64,000 nt of DNA from Afipia massiliensis (GTDB lineage Bacteria > Pseudomonadota > Alphaproteobacteria > Rhizobiales > Xanthobacteraceae). The translations under genes and the position numbers were made by a program. Shown here in pieces: positions 29,544 through 38,947 of this stretch. The stretch lies in contig NZ_LBIA02000001.1 in NCBI RefSeq assembly GCF_001006325.2, positions 4,031,501 to 4,095,500 of the forward strand, given 5' to 3'. Position 1 is the stretch's first letter. Every line of letters begins with the position of its first letter. Below the pieces are notes generated by a model. It saw nothing but the letters and a program-made list of their open reading frames with translations, was not told where the DNA came from and did not search any database.

Positions 29544-29819
29544 ATGCGCAATCTACTTTTGGCCCTCGCGGTGCTCGGCACCGGTTTCGCCGTCCAGTCC
29601 GCCCCTGCGGAAGCCCGGGGAAACTATCCGTTCTGTCTGCAGGGCCGGGACATCGCCACCGGTCAGGGCGACTGCAGCTACGCGACCTATCAGCAGTGCC
29701 AGGCGACCGCAGCAGGAACCTATGCAGGTTGCTACGCCAATCCCTATTATGCCTACAGCGACGACGAGCCGGTCTATCAGCAGCCGCGCCGCCGCTCGCA
29801 GCAGCGCTCGGCCTACTGA
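29544..29819 (+). CDS. Small secreted DUF3551-family protein
   Basis: 91 residues. A signal peptide (MRNLLLALAVLGTGFAVQS, then APAEA) precedes a short cysteine-containing domain with NYPFCLQGRDI, DCSYATYQQCQATAAG and GCYANP, the pattern of DUF3551, a family common in Bradyrhizobium relatives. The four cysteines probably pair in the periplasm. The tail is Gln/Arg rich. The start is supported by AGGAG 8 nt upstream; the frame is open upstream to 29346 but without a convincing start. Function unknown. Confidence 0.85.
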   Translation: MRNLLLALAVLGTGFAVQSAPAEARGNYPFCLQGRDIATGQGDCSYATYQQCQATAAGTYAGCYANPYYAYSDDEPVYQQPRRRSQQRSAY

Positions 29820-29835
29820 GCCGACCTGATCGAGT

Positions 29836-30546
29836 TCAGTCGAGCTCGATGACGTGACCGTCCTGCAGCGAGACGCGACGGTCCATCCGGGCAGCCAGGT
29901 CCATGTTATGCGTCGCGATCAGCATCGCGACGCGTGTTGCCCTCACCAACTGGGTCAGGGCCTTGAACACATGATCCGCAGTATGCGGATCGAGATTTCC
30001 GGTCGGTTCATCCGCCAGCAGAACACGCGGCGCATTGGCCACCGCGCGCGCGATCGCCACGCGCTGCTGCTCGCCGCCCGACAATTCAGCCGGCCGGTGC
30101 GTCACGCGCTCCGCGAGGCCAAGATAGGCCAGGATTTCCTGTGACCGCTTGACGGTTTCCTTCTTCGGCAGGCCGCGGATCATCTGCGGCATCATCACGT
30201 TCTCGAGCGCCGAGAACTCCGGCAGCAGCCGATGTGACTGGTAGACGAAGCCGATATCGGTGCGCCTGATCTGGGTGCGTTCGATATCGGACAGTCCCGA
30301 TGTCGCGGTGCCCCCGACATAGACCTCGCCCTCGTCCGCCTGCTCCAGCAGACCCGCGATATGAAGCAGCGTCGATTTGCCGGTGCCCGAGGGCGCGACC
30401 AGCGCCACGGACTGCCCTTCCCACAGCGCCAGACTGGCGCCGTCGAGAATGGTCAGCGTAGCTTCGCCCTGTTTGTAACGCCTGCGGACGTCGTGCAGAT
30501 AGACGACCGGAACGCCATTTTCCCCCTGCTCCATCGGTGCGCTCAT
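29836..30546 (-). CDS. lolD: Lipoprotein-releasing ABC transporter ATPase LolD
   Basis: ATPase that drives release of outer-membrane lipoproteins from the inner membrane to LolA. 236 residues. Walker A is APSGTGKST, the signature is [14 protein letters not shown] and Walker B is [12 protein letters not shown]. The start overlaps the lolC stop by 4 bp (ATGA), so subunits are probably made in step. Confidence 0.95.
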   Translation of the reverse strand: MSAPMEQGENGVPVVYLHDVRRRYKQGEATLTILDGASLALWEGQSVALVAPSGTGKSTLLHIAGLLEQADEGEVYVGGTATSGLSDIERTQIRRTDIGFVYQSHRLLPEFSALENVMMPQMIRGLPKKETVKRSQEILAYLGLAERVTHRPAELSGGEQQRVAIARAVANAPRVLLADEPTGNLDPHTADHVFKALTQLVRATRVAMLIATHNMDLAARMDRRVSLQDGHVIELD

Positions 30547-31811
30547 TCGTACCTGAGCGCTTCGATCGGATCGAGGCGCGCGGCGCGCCAGGACGGGTAC
30601 AGCGTCGCCAGAAACGATAACGTCAGCGCCATGATTACGACCGCCGTGGTTTCTCCGACATCGACTTCAGCCGGAAGCTTGGACAGGAAATAGAGTTCGG
30701 GCGAAAACAATTCGGTGTTGGTCATCCATGAGATGAACTGACGGATCGTTTCGATGTTGAGGCAGACAAGCAGGCCGAGCAGGAAGCCCACCAGCGTACC
30801 GACCACGCCGATGGCTGCGCCAGTGATCAAGAACACCCGCATCACCGAGCCCTGAGATGCCCCCATGGTGCGCAGGATCGCAATGTCGCTGCCCTTGTCC
30901 TTCACCAGCATGATGAGGCCAGAGACGATGTTCAGCGCCGCCACCAGCACGATCAGCGTCAGGATCAGGAACATCACGTTGCGCTCGACCTGCAGCGCAT
31001 TGAAGAACGTGGAATTGCGTTGCCGCCAGTCCACCAGGAAGATCGGCCGCTGCGCGGCTTCGGTCACCGACTTGCGGTAGACATCGATCTTGTCGGGATT
31101 GACCGTATAGACCTCGATGGCGGTGACATCGTTGGCGCGGTTGAAATAGGCCTGTGCTTCGGGCAGCGGCATGAATACGAACGATGCATCGTATTCGGAC
31201 ATCCCGATCTCGAACACCGCCGCGACCTTGTAAGGCTTGATGCGCGGCGTCGTGCCCATCGGGGTTACCGCGCCGCGCGGCGCAACCAGCGTGATGCTGT
31301 CCCCGGCGCGCAGCGACAGTTGATCCGCGAGCCGGCGGCCGATCGCGACGCCCTGCCCCTCATCGAATCCTTCCAGCGTGCCCTGCTTGATGTTCTTGGC
31401 AATCGACGTGACGCTGTTCAGATCCTGCGCACGGATACCGCGCACGAAAACGCCCGAGGCATTGAACGGCGACGACGCCAATGCCTGCCCATCGACCACG
31501 GGTGCCGCGAGGCGGATACCCTGAACCTTGCTAATCCGCTCGGCCACTTCCTTCCAATCGGTCAGCGGCGATTCCAGCGGCTGAACAACGACATGGCCGT
31601 TGAGGCCGAGAATCTTGTCGAGCAGTTCCTTGCGGAAGCCGTTCATCACCGCCATCACGATGATGAGCGTCGCCACGCCGAGCATGATGCCGAGAAACGA
31701 AAAGCCGGCGATGACCGAAATGAAGCCCTCTTTGCGCCGCGCCCGCAGATAGCGGGACGACAGCATCCATTCGAATGGCGCAAAAGGTGGTGTCCGAACT
31801 GGCTCGCTCAT
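30543..31811 (-). CDS. lolC: Lipoprotein-releasing system permease (LolC/LolE family)
   Basis: Inner-membrane permease of the Lol system. 422 residues. One N-terminal membrane segment ([18 protein letters not shown]) precedes a large periplasmic domain (about residues 50-270), followed by three C-terminal segments of the FtsX fold, ending [14 protein letters not shown]. Only one such gene is present here, so the transporter may use two copies of this protein rather than a LolC-LolE pair. It lies 97 bp after proS. Confidence 0.94.
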   Translation of the reverse strand: MSEPVRTPPFAPFEWMLSSRYLRARRKEGFISVIAGFSFLGIMLGVATLIIVMAVMNGFRKELLDKILGLNGHVVVQPLESPLTDWKEVAERISKVQGIRLAAPVVDGQALASSPFNASGVFVRGIRAQDLNSVTSIAKNIKQGTLEGFDEGQGVAIGRRLADQLSLRAGDSITLVAPRGAVTPMGTTPRIKPYKVAAVFEIGMSEYDASFVFMPLPEAQAYFNRANDVTAIEVYTVNPDKIDVYRKSVTEAAQRPIFLVDWRQRNSTFFNALQVERNVMFLILTLIVLVAALNIVSGLIMLVKDKGSDIAILRTMGASQGSVMRVFLITGAAIGVVGTLVGFLLGLLVCLNIETIRQFISWMTNTELFSPELYFLSKLPAEVDVGETTAVVIMALTLSFLATLYPSWRAARLDPIEALRYE

Positions 31812-31907
31812 GTCTGTTCCATAGTCCGGATTTTCACACGAATCGGGCTAATTCTAGTCGCGAGCTACCACGACCGCGACCGCCCTCAAGATAAATCCGT
31901 GTATGAC

Positions 31908-33227
31908 TCAGGCGGTGAAGCGGTTGATCGCCTCATCCAGGCTCATGAACTCGCGCGATCCGTCACTGCGGCGCTTGATTTCAACCTTGCCCTCGGCAAG
32001 TCCCTTCGGGCCGATCAGGATCTGCCACGGAATGCCGATCAGGTCGGCGGTGGCGAATTTGCCGCCCGGCCGCTGGTCGGTATCGTCGTAGAGAACATCG
32101 ACGCCCTTGGCGTTCAATGCGGCATAGAGCTTTTCGCAGGCGGCTCCGGTCTCGGCGCTGTCCTGCTTCAGGTTGAGAATCGCGATGCGGAACGGCGCGA
32201 CTTCTTCAGGCCACTTGATGCCGTTTTCGTCGTGGCAGGCCTCGATGATCGCGCCCACGAGGCGCGACACGCCGACGCCGTAAGAGCCGCCGTGAACCGG
32301 CTTCTCCGCGCCGTCGGGGCCGGACACCATGGCTTTCATGGTGTCCGAGTACTTGGTGCCGAAGTAGAAGATCTGCCCGACCTCGATGCCGCGGGTCTGC
32401 ACCCGCTTGTCGGCGGGCACTTCGCTCTCGTAGCGCGCGTTATCGTGAACATCCTCAGTGGCGGCATAGAGATCCGTCCACTGCTTGATGATCGGCGTGA
32501 GGTCGCCGTTGTAATCCACGTCCGAACCCGGCACCGGCAGGTCGAGCACATCCCGGTTGCAGAACACGCCGGATTCACCCGTCTCCGCCAGCACGATGAA
32601 CTCGTGGGAGAGATCGCCGCCGATCGGGCCGGTCTCGGCGCGCATCGGAATCGCCTTCAGGCCCATGCGGGCGAAGGTGCGCAGATACGCCACAAACATG
32701 CGGTTGTAGGACAGCCGCGCCGCCGCCTCGTCGACGTCGAACGAGTAAGCGTCCTTCATCAGGAATTCGCGGCCGCGCATCACGCCGAAACGCGGACGCT
32801 GCTCGTCGCGGAATTTCCATTGGATATGATAGAGATTGAGCGGAAGGCTCCGGTAGGACTTCACATAAGCCCGGAAGATTTCCGTGATCATCTCCTCGTT
32901 GGTCGGACCGTAAAGCAGTTCGCGCTTGTGGCGATCCTGGATCCGCAGCATCTCCGGCCCGTAGGCGTCATAGCGCCCGCTCTCGCGCCACAGATCCGCA
33001 AGCTGCAACGTCGGCATCAACAGTTCGATGGCACCCGCACGATTCTGCTCCTCGCGAACGATCTGCTCGATCTTTTTCAGCACCCGGAAGCCGAGCGGAA
33101 GCCACGCATAGATGCCCGCCGCCTCCTGCCGCATCATGCCGGCGCGCAGCATCAGGCGATGCGACACGATCTCCGCTTCCTTGGGCGTCTCTTTGAGAAT
33201 TGGCAGAAAAAAACGCGACAATCGCAT
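31908..33227 (-). CDS. proS: Prolyl-tRNA synthetase, short form
   Basis: Class II synthetase for tRNA-Pro. About 439 residues, the short type that lacks the editing insertion (INS) of the roughly 570-residue E. coli enzyme; this is usual in alphaproteobacteria. Motif 2 is in [22 protein letters not shown], and motif 3 is in [18 protein letters not shown]. The C-terminal anticodon domain follows. The start is the ATG at 33227 (MRLSRFFLP); the open frame upstream to 33311 has no match to the family. Confidence 0.96.
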   Translation of the reverse strand: MRLSRFFLPILKETPKEAEIVSHRLMLRAGMMRQEAAGIYAWLPLGFRVLKKIEQIVREEQNRAGAIELLMPTLQLADLWRESGRYDAYGPEMLRIQDRHKRELLYGPTNEEMITEIFRAYVKSYRSLPLNLYHIQWKFRDEQRPRFGVMRGREFLMKDAYSFDVDEAAARLSYNRMFVAYLRTFARMGLKAIPMRAETGPIGGDLSHEFIVLAETGESGVFCNRDVLDLPVPGSDVDYNGDLTPIIKQWTDLYAATEDVHDNARYESEVPADKRVQTRGIEVGQIFYFGTKYSDTMKAMVSGPDGAEKPVHGGSYGVGVSRLVGAIIEACHDENGIKWPEEVAPFRIAILNLKQDSAETGAACEKLYAALNAKGVDVLYDDTDQRPGGKFATADLIGIPWQILIGPKGLAEGKVEIKRRSDGSREFMSLDEAINRFTA

Positions 33228-33340
33228 GGGAACACTCAGGGTTTCGATTTGATCCGGGAATCGGCGGGGGAAGTCTGGGAACCTTTTCAGTGAAAGCGGA
33301 TCAAATGGCAAAACACAAGAGGAAGCATGGGTGTGGCATC

Positions 33341-33419
33341 CTAGTGGAGCGGATTTGACATTCGCTAGCCCCGAGGCGGCGAGTACGCAAAGCGAATGTC
33401 AAATCCAAAACTCCACTAG
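33341..33419. repeat. Paired-hairpin module 3, first hairpin
   Basis: Ends CTAGTGGAG and CTCCACTAG; inner arms GGATTTGACATTCGCT and AGCGAATGTCAAATCC. Its sequence differs from types A and B, but it has the same length and layout. A 13-bp AT-rich spacer separates it from the second hairpin. Confidence 0.92.
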
Positions 33420-33432
33420 AAACCTATACTTG

Positions 33433-33507
33433 CTAGTGGTCCGTCGATTCTAACATTCGCAGGAGGCCTGCTGAAATGGGATGCGAATGTTAGAATCGGA
33501 CCACTAG
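33433..33507. repeat. Paired-hairpin module 3, second hairpin
   Basis: Ends CTAGTGGTCC and GGACCACTAG; inner arms GATTCTAACATTCGCA and TGCGAATGTTAGAATC. The left arm carries three extra bases. The pair occupies most of the 33228-33555 gap between proS and the DUF2946 gene, where I see no other gene. Confidence 0.92.
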
Positions 33508-33555
33508 GAGATTTGCGGTTCCCGCAACCCATGGTAACAGCCTGATGGGGTCAAG

Positions 33556-33936
33556 ATGACGGCAACACGGATCAGATCGATAGGACGATGGGCGGCGTTT
33601 GTCGCGGCCTATGCGCTTGTCTTCAACGTGATGCTGACCAGCGCCCTGCTGGCCACGATTTCTCCGTCCAAGCTGAACGCCTTCCACGAACTCTGCCTCA
33701 ACGGCAGTTCGGCGGTTCCTGACGCTGACGGCAACACCGATTCCGGCAAGCCGGTTGTCCGTTGCCCGATGTGCCTGTCCAGCGCCGTGGCAATGGCCGA
33801 CCAGCCGCCGCAGACCCCCGCGCTCGCCATCCGTATCGCGCTGCGCATTCTGTTCGAACCCACGTCGCACGATCACGTCGTTGTCCGCTTCGCGGAGAGC
33901 GATCACCAGCCCCGCGGCCCTCCCCACCTGAGCTGA
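33556..33936 (+). CDS. DUF2946-like membrane-anchored protein with CPMC motif
   Basis: 126 residues. An N-terminal hydrophobic segment (about residues 10-35) acts as signal or anchor. A periplasmic part has a Cys in HELCLNG and the motif VRCPMCLSSA, as in the DUF2946 family. These proteins are often encoded beside TonB-dependent receptors and have been linked to metal, especially copper, handling. It lies 57 bp upstream of the receptor gene on the same strand, so the two are probably one transcript. The metal role is inference. Confidence 0.75.
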   Translation: MTATRIRSIGRWAAFVAAYALVFNVMLTSALLATISPSKLNAFHELCLNGSSAVPDADGNTDSGKPVVRCPMCLSSAVAMADQPPQTPALAIRIALRILFEPTSHDHVVVRFAESDHQPRGPPHLS

Positions 33937-33993
33937 CGACCCGCGCTTCGGCGCATCCGTTCAATCGTCAATCTCACTGGTGGGACTCAACCC

Positions 33994-36099
33994 ATGTTTT
34001 CCGTTTCCATACGGGCGCGCAGCATTCTGCTGGCGTCCGCCGCGGCCGTCGCGACGATCCCGTTCGCACGCGCGCAAACTGCACCTCAAACGCTGCCGCC
34101 CGTCGTCGTCGAAGCCGAACGACAGGATCAGCCTGCAAACACGCGTCCGGTCGCCACTTCTCCCGCACCACTCGGCGCGAAAACCGCGCAGCAAGCCCGT
34201 CAGGAGATTCAGCAGACGCCCGGCGGCGTCGCCATCGTCTCGGCGGAGGATTACAAGAACAACTCCGTCGCGAGCACGATCAAGGACGTTCTCGGCTACG
34301 TGCCGGGCGTCTTTGTGCAGCCGAAATGGGGCGACGACAGCCGCCTCTCGATTCGCGGCTCCAGCCTGTCGCGCAATTTCCATCTGCGCGGCATCCAGCT
34401 CTACATGGACGGCATTCCGATCAACACGTCCGACGGCTACGGCGACTTCCAGGAAATCGACCCAACCGCCTACAAATATGTCGAGGTCTATAAGGGCGCG
34501 AACGCGCTGCAGTTCGGCGCGAACTCGCTCGGCGGCGCGATCAACTTCGTGACCCCGACTGGACGCGACATAGGCGTCAACAGCGCCGGCGTCGACATGG
34601 GGTCTTTCGGCTATCGCCGCTTTCAGGGCAGCGTCGGCGGCGCGAACGGTCCATGGGATGCGTTCTTCACGGCGTCGAACCAGAGCGACCAAGGCTTCCG
34701 CGATCACAGCTACGGTCACAGCACCCGCGCAAGCGGCAATATCGGCTATCAGTTCTCGCCGGATTTCGAGACACGCTTCTACATCAACGCCAACGACATA
34801 AGGCAGCGCATCCCGGGCACCGTCACCAGAGCGTCCGCGCTGACGTCACCTCAGACAGCAGCGGCCGGTAACGTCATCAACGATCAGCAGCGAAATATCG
34901 ACAGCGGGCGGATCGCCAACAAAACAACGATCCGGTTCGACGCAACCACGGTCGAATTCGGTGCATTCGCGGTGGATCGCCACCTGATGCATCCGATCTT
35001 CCAGTGGCTGGATTATCAATACAAGGACTACGGCGGCTTCGGGAAAGTCACCGACGATCGTATCATCGGCGGCTTCCGCAACCGGCTGGTCGCCGGCGTC
35101 AACGTCGTCAACGGCGAGATCGACAACAAGCAGTATCAGAATATCGGCGGCTACAAGGGCGCGCTGCTGTCGTCGTCGCTCGACAAGTCGAAGAACACCT
35201 CCGCCTACGTGGAGAATTCCTTCTACTTCCTGCCGAACGTTGCCGCGATCGGCGGCACGCAGTTCCTGTATGCGACGCGGGACCGCACGACCCGGTTCGG
35301 AACCGCGCCGAGCGGCTCGACCGAGTTCAATTTGTGGAGCCCCAAGGGTGGGTTGTTGTGGGACATCGATCCGACCTGGCAGGCCTTCGCCAACATCTCG
35401 CGCAGTGCCGAGGTGCCGAGTTTCGGCGAGGGCTCGGCAATGGCCGGGATTCCCTTTTATCTGATCCAGCCGCAGACTGCGACGACCTACGAGATCGGCA
35501 CCCGCGGCCGGCGGCCCGACCTGACCTGGGAACTCACCAGCTACCGCGCCAACATCAAGAACGAACTTCAATGTCTGACGACCATACAAACCGCAGGCTC
35601 ATGCAACGTGGTCAACGCTGACCGCACTGTCCATCAGGGCATCGAGGCCGGCCTCGGCGCTGCGGTGTTCAAAAACATCTTCACGCCCGACGCGGACAAG
35701 GTGTGGATCAACCTCGCCTACACCTACAACGACTTCCGTTTCGATAACGACATCAACTTCGGCAATAACCAGCTTCCCGGCGCGCCGCGTCACTTCCTGC
35801 GCGCCGAGGCGCTCTACAAGCACGCGAACGGATTCTACATCGGGCCGAATGTCGAATGGGTGCCGCAGGCTTACTACGTGGATAACGTCAACACGTTTAC
35901 CACGCAGGCCTACGCGATCTGGGGACTGAAGGCCGGCATCGATGACGGCAAGTATTCGATGTATCTCGAAGCCCGCAACATCGCGAACACGGCCTACATC
36001 GCCAGCACGAGCATCGCGCGAAACGCCAACGCTACATCCGCGCTGTTCGAGCCCGGGACAGGGCGCGCGATTTACGCGGGAATGAAAGTCCGATGGTAG
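33994..36099 (+). CDS. TonB-dependent outer-membrane receptor
   Basis: 701 residues. The signal peptide ends near PFARA. The plug domain spans about residues 75-185 (GGVAIVSAEDYKNN, ELSIRGSS-type segment RLSIRGSSL, YKGANALQFGANSLGGAIN). A 22-strand barrel follows and ends in the aromatic terminal signal YAGMKVRW. A TonB box is not obvious; residues near LPPVVVEAE are the likely one. The receptor type with FecA-like spacing suggests a metal chelate, and the DUF2946 neighbour points to copper or a related metal, but the substrate is not readable from sequence. I see no Fur-like box upstream. Confidence 0.9.
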   Translation: MFSVSIRARSILLASAAAVATIPFARAQTAPQTLPPVVVEAERQDQPANTRPVATSPAPLGAKTAQQARQEIQQTPGGVAIVSAEDYKNNSVASTIKDVLGYVPGVFVQPKWGDDSRLSIRGSSLSRNFHLRGIQLYMDGIPINTSDGYGDFQEIDPTAYKYVEVYKGANALQFGANSLGGAINFVTPTGRDIGVNSAGVDMGSFGYRRFQGSVGGANGPWDAFFTASNQSDQGFRDHSYGHSTRASGNIGYQFSPDFETRFYINANDIRQRIPGTVTRASALTSPQTAAAGNVINDQQRNIDSGRIANKTTIRFDATTVEFGAFAVDRHLMHPIFQWLDYQYKDYGGFGKVTDDRIIGGFRNRLVAGVNVVNGEIDNKQYQNIGGYKGALLSSSLDKSKNTSAYVENSFYFLPNVAAIGGTQFLYATRDRTTRFGTAPSGSTEFNLWSPKGGLLWDIDPTWQAFANISRSAEVPSFGEGSAMAGIPFYLIQPQTATTYEIGTRGRRPDLTWELTSYRANIKNELQCLTTIQTAGSCNVVNADRTVHQGIEAGLGAAVFKNIFTPDADKVWINLAYTYNDFRFDNDINFGNNQLPGAPRHFLRAEALYKHANGFYIGPNVEWVPQAYYVDNVNTFTTQAYAIWGLKAGIDDGKYSMYLEARNIANTAYIASTSIARNANATSALFEPGTGRAIYAGMKVRW

Positions 36100-36209
36100 T
36101 TGCCCACCATTTTCCGAGCGATCAACTTGGACCAAGTCAAAACGCCATCAAAAGCCTTGTTTTCAGGCTGAATCAGGGAATTGTGCACTGCCGCAAAAAT
36201 GGACATTTA

Positions 36210-36356
36210 ATGCTGAATAACGTGACAAAGAAGAAACGTTCGGCTACAAAAACGCGTCAGCGCGATACGGCTAATCGCCGCATCGTCTGGTGGTCCAAGT
36301 CTCGGGAGGAGCCCCTGACGCGCACAAGCAGCGTCGCCCCGTCTAATCAAGGATAA
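36210..36356 (+). CDS. Small basic hypothetical protein
   Basis: 48 residues, strongly basic (KKKRSATKTRQRDTANRR), with a WW pair and a serine-rich end. The ribosome site is weak (GGA 6 nt upstream). The main support is its place 40 bp before a strong terminator and 110 bp after the receptor gene. It could also be the 3' part of a non-coding transcript. Not recognised. Confidence 0.4.
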   Translation: MLNNVTKKKRSATKTRQRDTANRRIVWWSKSREEPLTRTSSVAPSNQG

Positions 36357-36396
36357 ATCCAACCTTTTCGGGGAAAATAGGGTCGACACAATTTTT

Positions 36397-36426
36397 AGAG
36401 CAGGGCCTTGGCCCTGCTCTTTTTTC
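36397..36426 (+). terminator. Strong rho-independent terminator
   Basis: An 11-bp perfect stem AGAGCAGGGCC / GGCCCTGCTCT with a TT loop is followed by TTTTTT. It ends the plus-strand transcript of the DUF2946-receptor-small protein group. Confidence 0.93.
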
Positions 36427-36510
36427 TTCCGCAATGTTCGAAGGCGCGCGCGATCACATATCGGTGCAAGCGCCGCGCAATGCAGATGAAATATATCGCA
36501 GGTGCAATCG

Positions 36511-36535
36511 GTGTTTCGAATCCGGAGTTCGCTTC
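36511..36535. repeat. Degenerate half of a type A hairpin
   Basis: GTGTTTCGAATCCGGAGTTC followed by GCTTC matches the left arm of the 6058 and 63529 hairpins with few changes. The right arm and partner hairpin are missing. It lies 18 bp beyond the DUF1467 gene stop and seems to be a decayed copy. Confidence 0.55.
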
Positions 36536-36552
36536 GCGGACTTCCGAACCAG

Positions 36553-36828
36553 CTAAAGCGGAATGCCCATCAGTTGGGTCAGGCGTTCGATATTGAGATA
36601 GCCTGCTCTGAAGGCCCACATTCCCGCAGCGAAGATCACCGCCGAGATCACCGTGGTCCACAGCAGCTTGCGCGCCATGCGCGGCACGCTCGGCGCGCCC
36701 GGATCGGTGCCGGCAATCTCCTCGCCGTTTTCCATCTGGCTGCGCACACCGAACGGCAGCACGGCAAACAGCACGACCCACCACAACACAAAGTAGATCG
36801 CGAACGCGGTTGAGATCGAATAGACCAT
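36553..36828 (-). CDS. DUF1467 family inner-membrane protein
   Basis: 91 residues with two membrane segments (about 5-27 and 58-76) joined by a polar loop (SQMENGEEIAGTDPGAPSVPR). The family is confined largely to alphaproteobacteria and is typically found after the methylmalonyl-CoA epimerase gene, as here (14 bp gap). Function unknown. It is the last gene of the nuo-to-mce run. Confidence 0.85.
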   Translation of the reverse strand: MVYSISTAFAIYFVLWWVVLFAVLPFGVRSQMENGEEIAGTDPGAPSVPRMARKLLWTTVISAVIFAAGMWAFRAGYLNIERLTQLMGIPL

Positions 36829-36842
36829 CTATCTAACGCCCT

Positions 36843-37247
36843 TCAGGACTGTTCGATTTCGACGAGCGCGCCGGAGAAATCCTTGGGGTGCAGGAACAGC
36901 ACCGGCTTGCCGTGTGCGCCGATCTTCGGATTGCCGTCGCCCAGCACACGAGCGCCCTCCGCAATCAGCGTATCGCGCGCCGCGATGATCTCCGGCACCT
37001 CATAACAAATGTGATGAATGCCGCCGTCAGGATTGCGCTCGACAAATTTCGCGATCGGCGAGTCGTCGCCGAGCGGCTGGATAAATTCGATCTTGGTGTT
37101 GGGCAGCGTCGCGAACACCGTGATGACACCATGCTCGGGCAGCGGCACCGCGCCGGAAATTTCCGCACCGAACGCCTTGCCATAGATCTCCGCGGCTTTT
37201 TCGGCATCCTTCACCGCAATCGCCACATGATTGAGCCGGCCCAGCAT
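36843..37247 (-). CDS. mce: Methylmalonyl-CoA epimerase
   Basis: Interconverts the R and S forms of methylmalonyl-CoA in propionate use. 134 residues, VOC (glyoxalase) fold. Metal ligands are the His of LNHVAIAV, the Glu of FIQPLGDDS-region strand KIEFIQP, the His of GGIHHICYEV and the C-terminal Glu of ALVEIEQ. A GAGGAG ribosome site precedes the ATG. Confidence 0.93.
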   Translation of the reverse strand: MLGRLNHVAIAVKDAEKAAEIYGKAFGAEISGAVPLPEHGVITVFATLPNTKIEFIQPLGDDSPIAKFVERNPDGGIHHICYEVPEIIAARDTLIAEGARVLGDGNPKIGAHGKPVLFLHPKDFSGALVEIEQS

Positions 37248-37276
37248 ATTTCACTCCTCAAGATATCGAACGGGAA

Positions 37277-38947
37277 TCAAACCATCAGCACGTGAACGAC
37301 GCAAAGCGTCTTCTTGCCCCACTGCTCGTTGATTTCGGAGCGCACCGCGCGCCGCACGGATTCAGCGATCGCATCGGGATCGCGGCGGCGCGCGCGCGGC
37401 AGGTTTTCGACCGTCGAGACGACAATATCGAAAACATCGTCCGCGATCACCTCGCCTTCCTTATTCTTTTCCGGAATACCGACCAGATCAACCTCGGGAT
37501 CGTCCGCAAGATCGCCTTTGTCGGTCACAGCGATGGCGACGAAGGCACAGCCTGCAAACGCCAGCCGCCGCCGCTCGACGACGGCACGGGCCTTTTCGGT
37601 TTCGAGGATGTTGCCGTCCTTGAAGATACGCCCGTTCGGCAGTTCCTCGATGATCGCCGGATCGCCCGGCCCTAGCCGAACCAGATCGCCGTTCTTGCAG
37701 ATCAGCACCTTGGGCACGCCGCAGGCGCGTGCGAGCTTGGCATGCTCCGACAGATGCAGCGCCTCGCCGTGCGCAGGAATCAGCAATTGCGGGCGAACCC
37801 ACGAAATCATGTCGCGCAGTTCATCGCGGCGCGGATGGCCCGAGACATGGACCATGTGGGTCCGGTCCGTAATGACCTCGATGCCCTGGGTCACGAGCCC
37901 GTTGATGATCGCGCCAACCGCCTTCTCGTTGCCGGGAATGGTGCGCGACGAGAAGATCACGGTGTCGCCCTGGTTCAGCGTCACCTGCGGATGATCATCA
38001 TTGGCAATACGAGCCAATGCCGCGCGCGGCTCGCCCTGGCTGCCGGTGCACAGCGCCAGCACCTTGTCCGGCGGAAAATGTCCATACATGTCTGCGCCGC
38101 GAAACGCCTGCACGCCATCGAGATAGCCGGTCTCGCGCGCGACCTGCACCACGCGCTCCATCGCGCGTCCGACCACAACGACCTCGCGGTCTGCGGCTTT
38201 CGCAGCATCGGCCACCGCGCGCAGCCGCGCCACGTTGGACGCGAATGTCGTGACCGCGACGCGCCCGCGCGCGGCTTTCACGAGTTCGGTAATGTTCTTG
38301 GCGACTTCCTGCTCGGATGGCGAGCGGCCTTCGCGCACCGCGTTGGTCGAATCGCCGACCAGCGCCATCACGCCTGCATCGCCGATTTCGCGCAGCCGCT
38401 TCTCGTCGGTCGGCTTGCCGATGATCGGCGTCGGATCGATTTTCCAGTCGCCGGTATGCAGTACCGTGCCGGCGGTGGTGCGAATTGCGAGCGCATGGGA
38501 TTCGGGAATCGAGTGCGCGACGGGCACGAATTCCACGCTGAACGGACCGACGTCGATAGTACCGCCCGACGGCACCACGGTGACCGGGATCTTGGGCGGG
38601 TTGCGTTCGCTGGCGCATTTGGCTTCGAACAACGCAGCGCTGAACTGCGTCGCGTAGATCGGGCACTTCAACTGCGGCCACAGATCGATGATCGCACCGA
38701 AATGATCTTCATGGGCGTGGGTGAGAACCAGCCCGACCAGATTCTTCCGTTCCTTCACCAGAAAGCGGATGTCCGGCATGATGACATCGATGCCCGGCAG
38801 ATGCTCCTCATTGCCGAACGACACACCGAGATCGATGGCGAGCCAACTTCGCTGGTGCCGGTTGCCGAGGCCGTAGATCGACAGGTTCATGCCGATCTCG
38901 CCGACACCTCCCAGCGGTGCAAACGTCAGTTCGTCAGGTCGCGACAT
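37277..38947 (-). CDS. rnj: Ribonuclease J
   Basis: Metallo-beta-lactamase/beta-CASP ribonuclease with endo- and 5'-exonuclease activity; in alphaproteobacteria it matures rRNA ends. 556 residues. The zinc motif is LTHAHEDHFGA and the second is HTGDWKIDP. The beta-CASP motifs are in VTTFASNVAR and SGHPRRDELRDM, with IPAHGE. The ATG at 38947 shares one base with the birA stop (TGATG). Confidence 0.95.
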   Translation of the reverse strand: MSRPDELTFAPLGGVGEIGMNLSIYGLGNRHQRSWLAIDLGVSFGNEEHLPGIDVIMPDIRFLVKERKNLVGLVLTHAHEDHFGAIIDLWPQLKCPIYATQFSAALFEAKCASERNPPKIPVTVVPSGGTIDVGPFSVEFVPVAHSIPESHALAIRTTAGTVLHTGDWKIDPTPIIGKPTDEKRLREIGDAGVMALVGDSTNAVREGRSPSEQEVAKNITELVKAARGRVAVTTFASNVARLRAVADAAKAADREVVVVGRAMERVVQVARETGYLDGVQAFRGADMYGHFPPDKVLALCTGSQGEPRAALARIANDDHPQVTLNQGDTVIFSSRTIPGNEKAVGAIINGLVTQGIEVITDRTHMVHVSGHPRRDELRDMISWVRPQLLIPAHGEALHLSEHAKLARACGVPKVLICKNGDLVRLGPGDPAIIEELPNGRIFKDGNILETEKARAVVERRRLAFAGCAFVAIAVTDKGDLADDPEVDLVGIPEKNKEGEVIADDVFDIVVSTVENLPRARRRDPDAIAESVRRAVRSEINEQWGKKTLCVVHVLMV

